From the NCBI RefSeq assembly GCF_041449215.1, contig NZ_JBGNFV010000001.1, forward strand, positions 4,853,001 through 4,917,000: DNA of 64,000 nt, in the 5' to 3' direction. This stretch comes from Roseivirga sp. BDSF3-8. GTDB taxonomy: Bacteria; Bacteroidota; Bacteroidia; Cytophagales; Cyclobacteriaceae. Each line of letters begins with the position of its first letter. Positions within the stretch are counted from its first letter, which is position 1. Positions 44,418-53,199 of the stretch are shown piece after piece. The notes beneath the pieces are model-generated. The model did no database searches and had not been told where the DNA came from. It worked only from the letters and a program-made list of their open reading frames with translations. Made by a program: the position numbers and the translations under genes.

Positions 44418-47400
44418 TTACTCAGATTTTTCTGTTTGGTTTTTACCCGTAGTAGCCGGTGCGTCTGACTGAATACAATCGGATGCTTGTCTGGCTACAC
44501 AACTAGGGTTATAGGGGATATCAGGGGCCACATAGGCTCCCCACTCATCGCAAGACATATTCCGTGGAATACGTGGACATAGGTTTTCAGCCATGGTGCC
44601 TATATCGGTAGGCCATATTCTTACCAGGTTGTCCCGGCAACCGGCCAGTAATCGGTTGCCTTGAGAATCAAAGGCAATACTCCATACCCAGTCCGAGTGG
44701 TCAGTCAGCACAATGGGTTGATCTTCCCACTGGCTGGTGTTCCATATCCTTACAGTCTTATCAAAGCTGCCGGATGCAAGCTGCGAATCATCACCATTAA
44801 ATTTAAGATTATTGACCCTTGCGGTGTGCCCTCGTAGCGTTTTTTCTACACTGCCGCTGCGGGTGTTCAGAATCCGTATAACCCCATTTTCATTACCTAC
44901 AGCTATAATGCCTCCCCCATTAGAGTAAGCCACACTGATTAGTCCTGCACGTCCGCGGCTGGCTTCATTATAAACCACCCGGGTACTGTTATTATCATGC
45001 CTATCTATATAAGTCAGCTTACCGGACTGACCCGCAGCAGCAATGTACCTCCCGTCAGGGCTGATATCGATTGCGTTGATTTTATCTTCCAGTGAGGAAA
45101 GGGTAGACAGCTTATTGAAGTCATACCGTACAATACGTCTGTCTGATGTAAGAGCAAGTACCTCATTGCCATCAGGAGTAAAGGCCACCCACCAAATCTC
45201 GTCCCAGTCACCTTTTACCTTATCCTGTTTATTGGTGCCCAGGTTATGGATCATCAAATACCCATAATCACCGGCAGAAACCAGTCTGTTATGGCGCTTA
45301 TCATAAGCCATGGCTTTATGTACTTCGTCACTGGGTCCGTATATATCACTGACAGGGGTTTTGCTACTAGGTCCCCAACTAAAAATTCTTCCGTCACTAC
45401 CGGCAGAATACATTATACCGTTTCGACCTGTTACAATAGCCCTTACGTTTTCCGTATGCCCATTCAGGCTGTTGTATGAGTTGTCATTAAGCGATTTGAG
45501 AGCGTAGTAAACACCATTGTAGATGTCGGGATCGTATTGTTTACCCCCGTTTTTTGCATTAAAAAGATATGCCTGCTGTGCCACCAATCCCCTTTTTACA
45601 GAGTCTGTCATTTGTAGGGATTTTATGGACATACTCTTCGCTATAGAGAGAAGCCTCAACCTGTAAGCTTTACGCTCTTCCGTAAGTGCTTTATCACTTG
45701 CTTCCACAGCTAGGAGTCGCTGCTCATCAGCTTCCTCACGTTCTCGCTGTGCAAGTAGGGTCTGCTCTCTTGCCACGCGTTCCTGGCGGGTAGCCCGTTC
45801 GGCTTCTGACTGAGCTATTTCTGTCTGACGCTGAGCAATATCAGCCTGTTCAAGAGCTTTCTCTTTCTCCTGGCTGGCTATCTTGCGCTGGCTGTCGGCC
45901 TCTATCAGGGCCTCTTCAGCTACCTGCTTCTGCTCCTCAGCTTTTCTGCGCTGCATTTCACCATAGAGGAAAAAGAGCAGAGCCACCACAGCACCCATAC
46001 CTAATACAATCGCTGTAATACGTGCGATCATCAGACGGCGCTTCTGTATTTTTTCTTTAATGATCTGCTCCTTTTCGTATTCCTTTTGGCTATACTCCAG
46101 GAAAAGCATGGTGCGCTCATAGGCAGGGTGGTACCTGAGCCCCCATTCCTCCGTAGGATTTTCCTCTTTCTTCCACCCAAGAGCAATTTGAAGATCCGGC
46201 GGCCTCCATAAGCTGGCCTTACCTAGCTGATGCATTTCTGCTGCTTCAGCCAGGCGCAGGTACAGTTTGGCAGACTCATATTCTTCATCTACCCACTGGT
46301 TCAGCATTTTCCAGATACGCATGAGGCTTTCATGACTGATATCAATAACGCTCTCCTCAGTCAGTGTAACACTCCATGGCGGCATAAGCAGGGTGCGCCC
46401 TGGCTTACGAAAATTATCGACTACTTCTATAAGCTCGGGAATTTCTGCACTGGCAATGATAGCTATTTCTTTCAGACGGGTAGGTCGTCGAATACCGCGG
46501 CCCTCATCTCCTTTTTCGGTGATAGTCTTAAATATTTTTTCGCAGAGTTCTTTCTGACGATCAGATAACTCGGCAAATGCCTCATTAGCGTGAATAGAGA
46601 GGGCTTTGCCCATACCACCAATTGCCTCATAATGAGCAATATCCATGGCCTCATTACCTACTCCGTTCCGTTGCCAGTAATCGAATGTTCGCATCAGTGC
46701 ATGCTGCATAATTGGCAACTGATCTGCACTCTCTCCTACATCGTTGAGAATCTGATGTACCAGCCGGTCTGAAATGGTTCCTCCCATTACCTTTACCGGG
46801 CCAACGATGGCCTTCTCTTTCTGGCTCCTGGTCATTTGAGGAATCAGGAATTGGCTATCGTTAATTGCCTTGGTTAGTTGGGAGTATTGGGAACAATCTC
46901 CAACAAAGTCTGAACGCATGGTTAGTACCACATATACTGGCACGTCACTTTGATGAATAGCGTTCATAATCAGCTTTATGAAGGCGGCTGCCTCTTCACT
47001 GGCGGCTTCTTCCAGGTTTCTGAACCTGAAAATCTCCTCAAACTGATCGATGTAAATAAGATGGTTCTTTTTTTCCGTATCAAACTTTGACTGGATAGCC
47101 TCTATAAGCCCTCTGCTGCTTTCACTCAAAACAGCGTATTCCATGTCTTTCAGAATAGTCGCAGTATCCTCGTCGGGTCCTTCTTTAGTTAAGGGTTTTA
47201 CCAGTGCCTCAGCCATATTGTAAATTGGCGAAGTACCGGGCCGGAATGTATAGATTTCCCAGTCGCTTGCATACTGCGTAGGATAATTTCCGTGAAGTAT
47301 GGGCAATAACCCACAGTTCATAAACGAGGACTTACCTATACCGGAAGTACCCACCACGGCTACGAACTGATTTTGTAATAACTTCTGAAGTACCTCGTCT

Positions 47401-47522
47401 AACTGTCCTTCCCTGCCAAAATACAAGTGGCTTTCTTCATAGCGGAAAGCCCTTAGTCCGGGGAAAGGGTTATTTAAGAGGTGCTTGTCTGTAAGGGTTT
47501 CTACGATTACTGCTGACATCAC
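44418..47522 (-). CDS. nSTAND NTPase-transmembrane-WD40 protein
   Basis: The 1034-aa protein starts with the conserved NPFPGLRAFRYEESHLYFGRE block, then Walker A GTSGIGKSS and Walker B HLIYIDQFEEIF. This is the nSTAND1 NTPase pattern, followed by a helical/winged-helix region to about residue 490. One membrane helix (about 497-519, AIVLGMGAVVALLFFLYG) leads into a Gln/Glu/Arg-rich coiled coil (about 520-620). A WD40 propeller (about 685-975) follows, with NSLNGHTENVRAIV, GHTARVNNLKFNGDDSQLASGSFD and DHSDWVWSIAFDSQGN. STAND proteins oligomerise when a repeat domain senses a signal. The WD40 part is on the far side of the membrane from the NTPase, which is unusual. It follows the TIR/DUF4062-like gene by 8 bp. 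Confidence 0.92.
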   Translation of the reverse strand: MMSAVIVETLTDKHLLNNPFPGLRAFRYEESHLYFGREGQLDEVLQKLLQNQFVAVVGTSGIGKSSFMNCGLLPILHGNYPTQYASDWEIYTFRPGTSPIYNMAEALVKPLTKEGPDEDTATILKDMEYAVLSESSRGLIEAIQSKFDTEKKNHLIYIDQFEEIFRFRNLEEAASEEAAAFIKLIMNAIHQSDVPVYVVLTMRSDFVGDCSQYSQLTKAINDSQFLIPQMTRSQKEKAIVGPVKVMGGTISDRLVHQILNDVGESADQLPIMQHALMRTFDYWQRNGVGNEAMDIAHYEAIGGMGKALSIHANEAFAELSDRQKELCEKIFKTITEKGDEGRGIRRPTRLKEIAIIASAEIPELIEVVDNFRKPGRTLLMPPWSVTLTEESVIDISHESLMRIWKMLNQWVDEEYESAKLYLRLAEAAEMHQLGKASLWRPPDLQIALGWKKEENPTEEWGLRYHPAYERTMLFLEYSQKEYEKEQIIKEKIQKRRLMIARITAIVLGMGAVVALLFFLYGEMQRRKAEEQKQVAEEALIEADSQRKIASQEKEKALEQADIAQRQTEIAQSEAERATRQERVAREQTLLAQREREEADEQRLLAVEASDKALTEERKAYRLRLLSIAKSMSIKSLQMTDSVKRGLVAQQAYLFNAKNGGKQYDPDIYNGVYYALKSLNDNSYNSLNGHTENVRAIVTGRNGIMYSAGSDGRIFSWGPSSKTPVSDIYGPSDEVHKAMAYDKRHNRLVSAGDYGYLMIHNLGTNKQDKVKGDWDEIWWVAFTPDGNEVLALTSDRRIVRYDFNKLSTLSSLEDKINAIDISPDGRYIAAAGQSGKLTYIDRHDNNSTRVVYNEASRGRAGLISVAYSNGGGIIAVGNENGVIRILNTRSGSVEKTLRGHTARVNNLKFNGDDSQLASGSFDKTVRIWNTSQWEDQPIVLTDHSDWVWSIAFDSQGNRLLAGCRDNLVRIWPTDIGTMAENLCPRIPRNMSCDEWGAYVAPDIPYNPSCVARQASDCIQSDAPATTGKNQTEKSE

Positions 47523-47530
47523 CGGGTGGT

Positions 47531-48955
47531 TTAGTTCTGAATTTCTTGAATAAGCTGATCCCAGGTATTATCTGGTTCACCTGCTATCATAAGATAGTCC
47601 TGGTCCTTAAGACCTTCTGGTAAATCAAAAGCCTCATAAGAGATAATGGCCTTGAATTTATAGTCTTCTTCTCTGCCCCAGGCCTTAGCTTTGAGGGCGT
47701 CGTTAATTTTGCTACGCAGCCATTGTTCGTCGTTATGGCGGCAGAAGAATACCAGACCCTCACAGTCCAGGAGGTTCTTCTTATGGGTATTTCGTACCTC
47801 TGAGTAATGAGTGCTGTCTTCTGCAGACAGAACGTGGTAATTACTTGACTGCAGAAAGGAAGAAAACTCTTTTACATCTTCACCTTTTACATCATTGTGA
47901 ATAAGGTAGATCTTTTGATTAGTGTCGATAAAGTCCTTTTCCCAATCAATGGTAGTTTTTTCGTTTCGCAAACGCTCAATGATGAGGTCTTTGAGCTCTT
48001 CCACCGGACAGCGGATAATATCTGCACCTGCATGAAGGCTCTCTTCTTTAAGTAACTCATCCAGAAACTTCTGCTGTCGATGGTCCTTAGCCTCAAACTT
48101 CTCTGGTATCCAGATGATTCTTCTAAAGCCTATGTCCTCTTCATTAATATTAAGCTCGTTTTGCTGAATGTAATGACTTGCGGCGGTTTCATTCTGAAAC
48201 TCCAGTAGACTTATCTCTTTACCCTCCCTCGGCTCGGTATAGTATTCTCCAAAAAGGTGTACGGAGAGGGCACATTTCTTTAGATCCTGCCGGGTACGAT
48301 CTACAAGGTTACTCTGTTCCAAAGGAAATGGGAGGTGTGGAAACAGGTTATATCCATGACGCTGAAGCTCCCTTTCGATAGATTGTCTTATTTGGAACAG
48401 GTCAAAACTGGTTTCTGCAAGATATACTCCTTTAAGTTCTTCCTCCCGCTCAGCAGAGCCTGTTTCAGATAACCTTTCCAGGTAATAAACCAGATCAAAA
48501 AGGCGAAATAGAAAATGCTTTATGTATTCCGGCTTAACGATTTCCTCGGTGTTGATTATGTCTCCTGTAGCCTTGTGATAGATATAGCATCTGAAGTCTT
48601 TATGATTGTACATTACCTGAGGCAATGCAAAGGCATCTGTAGGGTCTCTGAAGATCTTAAAGAGGGAGAAGGCCTCATTTTTATCCTCGAGAAACTTTGC
48701 CATATCAGTCACCTCTTCGGCAAAACTTTCATCATCGTTAATACCAGAGTCGAATACAGGCAAGTAACAGAGGTAGGGCTCATCCTGCCCAATTGCCTCT
48801 TTTAATTCATCAAGGGAAATGAACTGATAAGGAATCTTATTTTTTTCTTTAAGGGCAACCTTTAGATACTTTACAAACAAGTCGATCCAGTTCTCAAGGA
48901 CCTTGTCATCACCGGCCTGCCGGTGGCTTAAGCAAATTTTAAGCGTATTCTTCAT
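47531..48955 (-). CDS. Protein with TIR/DUF4062-like modules
   Basis: The 474-aa soluble protein seems to contain three Rossmann/TIR-like units. Unit 1 (about 1-150) starts KICLSHRQAGDDKVLENWI. Unit 2 (about 175-300) has the DUF4062-like pattern GVYLAETSFDLFQIRQSIER, HGYNLFPH, and DLKKCALSVHLFGEYY. Unit 3 (about 350-474) has KIYLIHNDVKGEDVKEF and LLDCEGLVFFCR. The catalytic Glu of NADase TIRs cannot be confirmed by eye. Such modules often feed nSTAND proteins, and its neighbour is one. It starts 8 bp after the stop of the transporter-HEAT gene. Whether it is an effector or a scaffold is unknown. Confidence 0.65.
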   Translation of the reverse strand: MKNTLKICLSHRQAGDDKVLENWIDLFVKYLKVALKEKNKIPYQFISLDELKEAIGQDEPYLCYLPVFDSGINDDESFAEEVTDMAKFLEDKNEAFSLFKIFRDPTDAFALPQVMYNHKDFRCYIYHKATGDIINTEEIVKPEYIKHFLFRLFDLVYYLERLSETGSAEREEELKGVYLAETSFDLFQIRQSIERELQRHGYNLFPHLPFPLEQSNLVDRTRQDLKKCALSVHLFGEYYTEPREGKEISLLEFQNETAASHYIQQNELNINEEDIGFRRIIWIPEKFEAKDHRQQKFLDELLKEESLHAGADIIRCPVEELKDLIIERLRNEKTTIDWEKDFIDTNQKIYLIHNDVKGEDVKEFSSFLQSSNYHVLSAEDSTHYSEVRNTHKKNLLDCEGLVFFCRHNDEQWLRSKINDALKAKAWGREEDYKFKAIISYEAFDLPEGLKDQDYLMIAGEPDNTWDQLIQEIQN

Positions 48956-48963
48956 ACCCAGCT

Positions 48964-51900
48964 TTATACTTTCGTAAGACCGGAAAATTTCATAATGGAT
49001 TCTTTTCTCGCAAGCAGGGAGTCTGTCAGTTCCTCGTAAGCAGCCAGCTGATGGTCAAGCCAATCACCAGGCACCTTCATAAGGATAGCATCCGTTTCGA
49101 CTTCTATCGTGTAAAACTCATCGCCATAGCTGGGAAGATCCTGCGGTAAAAGCACGTCACCCGCGCTTAAATAAACCCGCTTTTCGTTAGACTCATCAAC
49201 TAGGCACACTGAGCCCTGATGCACATAATAGAGATCAATCCGTTCAGGACTTTCTTTAAAGCACACAAAGTCTTCTTTGCGGTATTTCTCTATAGTAAGC
49301 TTGCTCACGAGCTCACTGAGTACCAGACCTGAGGTTAGGTTAAAGTCTTCTGTTTTACTGAATAGCTCTACTATCTCCCATTTCAGTTCAGGTACGCGCT
49401 GTTCTTCATCAGTATCTGCACGAACCACTTTGGCCAGAATTTCATCAGCATCAAAGTAACTGAGCTTATTACTAAAGCGCTGAATGTATTCCTGAAAGTC
49501 CACAGCACTGTGCCTGTAGAGGATAAGTGCGGCAGTTTCCCGAAGCATTGGGTGGGGGTTAACGAGGTTAGCCTGAAACAGCTTTACGTCCTCCTCTTCA
49601 AAGTCCAATTCGAGCTCCTTCATGGCACAAACCTTTGTCCAGCGGTTTACCCACTTGTAATCCCGCTGAATCAAATCTCTGAGGGCTTCCCTGCGCGACA
49701 TGGATTCGGTGGGAAACTGATACTGTAATCTTATTATCTTTTCCCTGTAGGATGAGACATTCAGAATGGGAAGCAACATAGGCTTCGCCTCTTCGGCAAT
49801 GAAGAGTTCCAGTAGTTCACTGGCAAACTCAGCTTTCTCCACGTCACCGCTTCGAATATTTTCCCTAACCAACTCCACAGACCTTGGCTCGTATAAAAGT
49901 GCAAGCAACTGAAAAACCTTATCATAATTGCCCTTGATCTCAGCATCCATGGCCTGGATCAGCAATTGGCCGGCCCCTTCACGCTCAAGGTCCAGGTACA
50001 CTGACATATTCCATATCAGCACACCACATATCTCGTCCAGCTCCCTTTTGATCTCCAGCAGCTTCTCCTTGCTTACAGTATATCCGCTACGGCTGAGTGC
50101 GTTAAGTGCAGCTTGTACTACGTTCTGGTTAGTATATTCAAGCTTTTTTAGCAGGTAATCCACAGCCACCCCCCCTCCTACTTTACCATATACTTCTATT
50201 ATGCGAAGTTGTACTCCTTCTTCCTGACCAGATGTATAAAAAGCTGATTCCAGTACGGGGAGTACTTCAGTACCTGTAGCCACTAGCGAGGCAACGGCTG
50301 CATTAGCATATATAGGTTCCCCAAGCTTTTCTATGAGACTGCGATGTAATATTGCTTCCATAGATCCCGCAGAAGCTGCAACGGCTTGTTTTCGTACCCG
50401 GACATTACGATCACGAAAAAGCTTATTAAGAAGGCGTGCCTTCATTTCTTCCTCTGCATAAGTTGTAAGCAAGGCACCAAAAACCCTCTCTTTTACTTGC
50501 TTAGACAATGTAAGCTGCTCTATGTAGCGAAGCTTTTCCAGTCTGAAAGCGGCCCCTTTTAGTTTTTTATAAGTACTCCGGATAAGGTCCGCGTTAGGCG
50601 ATACGGGAAAGTATTTGGATTGCTGGATCTTTTCCAGTTCAGGTATTGCATCCAGCAGGCAAAGTCTTCCTGCCATACGCAAGACTACTTCCTGCATTTT
50701 ATCATCTTCATGAGACAGAAGACCTAATACGGCCTTTCTGGTTACCACCGGGTTAAGGGAGTACAGCAGATTCAGATAACGATTCAGAATCCCAGCTTTT
50801 ACGGATGGTAGCCTTATGATGATTTTGTCGATAAATGTAGGGGCCACCTCCATATTATCGATACTACGCTGCTGCTTATCAAGTGTGTTTTTCAACACAT
50901 GACGGTATTCTCTGTGCATTCTGAAAATAACGAAAGAGAGCACGACTGCCAAGGCAGGGTTTATGATGCTGAAGTGCAGAGAGTTAAATGAAAAGGCATC
51001 GGTAAACCAGTATAATAACGCTCCCGAAACCAGTATGCCTATTGTTTGTGTAAATACGCCTGCTTTAGCATACGTATCTGTCCGCAAAATAGCTCTGACG
51101 GGCTGAAAGTATAGGTTAAATGTGGGGGATTGCAACGAAAAGTGTGTTGCATCATATATTACCCTTTGAACATTCCACACAATGAAGAAAAGGAAGAATG
51201 CATCATCATTAGGAGAAAACCCGAATTTGATACCAATAATATATGTGATAATAGAAAATACAGCAGTGATGGCAGCCGGTATGAGCAACGTTGTACGCAT
51301 GCCATACTGATTCAGAATTTTACCTCTCAGAAATACTTTGATCACCAATGAGGTGCCCTCTACTGCCAGTAAAAAGGCGGTAAGAAAAAAGCAAAGCTGT
51401 TCTACATCTTCATACCGATTATCTGTAATAAACAAAAAGCTAAAATTCACGAATTGCCACAATATGGTGGTTACAAATGCGAAAATGCCCAGTAATACCA
51501 CATATCGTTGTTTAAAGACTTTACTTATAGGGTTTTCATATCCCAAAAACTGCACGCTATCCTGCAACATGGTCAGCAGAGGTTGCTTATTAGCAATACA
51601 GAGCAGCAATATTAATGCGGGAATAGAAAATAGTAAGCCGGCTATTATAAAGCGGGTATCAGAAAAAACCTCAAATAGCCCTGTAGATGTGGCTATAGCT
51701 AGCACGGCTATCTTTCCAATGGTAAGTCCGTTAGATATCCTGGATGCTTTGCGCTTTTGATCATGTATATCGAAGAGCCTGGTGGTGACCCCTTGAAACA
51801 TTAACCTGCTGAGCACCAAGTAGGCGGGTAGCCCGGAGAATAGTAGTATTGAGTAAGCGGTGCCCCCTCCTTTAAAGTCATTGATTAATAGGTAGGAAGG

Positions 51901-52152
51901 ATAGAGTATCAGGGCCAATTGTAAAACAACAGCTACCCAAACAAAAGGCCATCGGACCTGGTAGCGGATATAAAATACGGAAAAGACTACGACCCCCAGG
52001 CCACCATAAAACAGACCGAGCGCAAGGTCTTTTCCTCCTCCATAATGTAGTATATGGAAGAGTGAGCCAGCCTCATATAGGGCTACTGAGACCCCCAATA
52101 CAAGGGCCCAGCCATGTAATAATACGTTTAGTCTGCGGTTTTCCTTATTCAC
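48964..52152 (-). CDS. MFS/ATP-ADP-translocase-like, HEAT-repeat, cyclic-nucleotide-binding fusion
   Basis: The 1062-aa protein has about 12 membrane helices in the first 415 residues (LLHGWALVLGVSVALYEAG, LGLFYGGLGVVVFSVFYI and others), with the spacing of MFS or ATP/ADP translocase-like carriers. A HEAT-repeat solenoid follows (about 440-800; VTRKAVLGLLSHEDDKMQEVVLR, RDRNVRVRKQAVAASAGSME). A C-terminal cNMP-like domain (about 935-1050) carries LYYVHQGSVCLVD and AGDVLLPQDLPSYGDEF. The phosphate-binding R-x-x-S/T-A of true cAMP sensors is not evident, so ligand binding is uncertain. It is the first gene of the minus-strand cluster. Confidence 0.8.
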   Translation of the reverse strand: MNKENRRLNVLLHGWALVLGVSVALYEAGSLFHILHYGGGKDLALGLFYGGLGVVVFSVFYIRYQVRWPFVWVAVVLQLALILYPSYLLINDFKGGGTAYSILLFSGLPAYLVLSRLMFQGVTTRLFDIHDQKRKASRISNGLTIGKIAVLAIATSTGLFEVFSDTRFIIAGLLFSIPALILLLCIANKQPLLTMLQDSVQFLGYENPISKVFKQRYVVLLGIFAFVTTILWQFVNFSFLFITDNRYEDVEQLCFFLTAFLLAVEGTSLVIKVFLRGKILNQYGMRTTLLIPAAITAVFSIITYIIGIKFGFSPNDDAFFLFFIVWNVQRVIYDATHFSLQSPTFNLYFQPVRAILRTDTYAKAGVFTQTIGILVSGALLYWFTDAFSFNSLHFSIINPALAVVLSFVIFRMHREYRHVLKNTLDKQQRSIDNMEVAPTFIDKIIIRLPSVKAGILNRYLNLLYSLNPVVTRKAVLGLLSHEDDKMQEVVLRMAGRLCLLDAIPELEKIQQSKYFPVSPNADLIRSTYKKLKGAAFRLEKLRYIEQLTLSKQVKERVFGALLTTYAEEEMKARLLNKLFRDRNVRVRKQAVAASAGSMEAILHRSLIEKLGEPIYANAAVASLVATGTEVLPVLESAFYTSGQEEGVQLRIIEVYGKVGGGVAVDYLLKKLEYTNQNVVQAALNALSRSGYTVSKEKLLEIKRELDEICGVLIWNMSVYLDLEREGAGQLLIQAMDAEIKGNYDKVFQLLALLYEPRSVELVRENIRSGDVEKAEFASELLELFIAEEAKPMLLPILNVSSYREKIIRLQYQFPTESMSRREALRDLIQRDYKWVNRWTKVCAMKELELDFEEEDVKLFQANLVNPHPMLRETAALILYRHSAVDFQEYIQRFSNKLSYFDADEILAKVVRADTDEEQRVPELKWEIVELFSKTEDFNLTSGLVLSELVSKLTIEKYRKEDFVCFKESPERIDLYYVHQGSVCLVDESNEKRVYLSAGDVLLPQDLPSYGDEFYTIEVETDAILMKVPGDWLDHQLAAYEELTDSLLARKESIMKFSGLTKV

Positions 52153-52345
52153 GGTTTATTAAGGTGTAAATTGACCTATAGCCATGACAAATATAAAGTA
52201 AAGAAGAGTGCGGCTGAACACGGCATGATGAAATAGGTGAAAGTGTCCTTTTTCAAAGATATAATAGCCGCCTATCTCTTATATGGTGATTTATGGACTT
52301 TGAATATCCATGTGCTTTTTACAAATGAAACTTTTGTTTTCTCCA

Positions 52346-52966
52346 TCATGGAAAAATACTTTTAGCCACTTTCTCAGATAGTTCAGCCTGTTTCTCCTCC
52401 AGCTTTTCCAGTTTTTTCTTCATCAGTTCTTCCTTTATTTCTTCTTTTTTGTCTTTGCTCTGAAATAGAGAAATAATTGGTTTGAACGGAGCACTCAGAA
52501 CCTTGAAAACCCAGCTTCCGCTATTTTCTTCTTCAACCTTACGTACTCCTTTCATAAGCTTTCTTCCATCCTTTCTGAATTTGTAGAAGCAATAGAGATT
52601 CAGATCATTTACTTTTTTGCGTTTTTCTTTCTTTTTGATCTCACTTTCTTGGACAAGGGCCAAAAGTGACTGAGTTGCCAGAAATGATCCTGCTAACAAT
52701 TCGCCCTTTTTCTTCCTTTTATAGAAGGAATGGATTGATTTTCCGTCCGATACCACAAAATACCAGTACCTTTTCTTCCCCTTAAAAGCATATAGATTGT
52801 ACTCGTTTTTATTTTCAGTAAATCCAAAATAGCTTACCTCAATGTTATCGAGGTCATCTGCATACATTTCAGCAAGTACCGAGTCTGTGGCAGATAGAGT
52901 AGAAAATGAGTAAACCGGACTTAAAGCCATAAAAAGGAGGAGTACTACACCGGCTAACTTCTTCAT
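52346..52966 (-). CDS. Secreted coiled-coil hypothetical protein
   Basis: The 206-aa protein is called from the ATG at 52966, two codons inside the longest frame. It has a signal peptide (KKLAGVVLLLFMALSPVYSFS). A short beta-rich part (ISYFGFTENKNEYNLYAFKG-type) follows, then a strongly charged region, and then a C-terminal coiled coil (KKEEIKEELMKKKLEKLEEK) rich in Lys and Glu. No family is recognised. It lies between the minus-strand cluster and the GH18/eCIS region, 234 bp from the GH18 start and divergent from it. Confidence 0.65.
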   Translation of the reverse strand: MKKLAGVVLLLFMALSPVYSFSTLSATDSVLAEMYADDLDNIEVSYFGFTENKNEYNLYAFKGKKRYWYFVVSDGKSIHSFYKRKKKGELLAGSFLATQSLLALVQESEIKKKEKRKKVNDLNLYCFYKFRKDGRKLMKGVRKVEEENSGSWVFKVLSAPFKPIISLFQSKDKKEEIKEELMKKKLEKLEEKQAELSEKVAKSIFP

Positions 52967-53199
52967 GATCATAGGTAATTCATTTTTAATTCACGAAACG
53001 CTTAGTACAAAACGATTCAATTCCTGTAATTTTCTCACAACCTCACCCCCCTTCCCTTCTACCAAAAATTTGAATCGTAATATTTTAACTGCGAAGTTAG
53101 CGTGGCAATGGATATAAAATAATTGAAAAAACGGTAATCTATTGCATTGAGGAATTTACCGGTTCTCTTTTAAAGACTTGCCTAGAAAGGTTACTGGAA

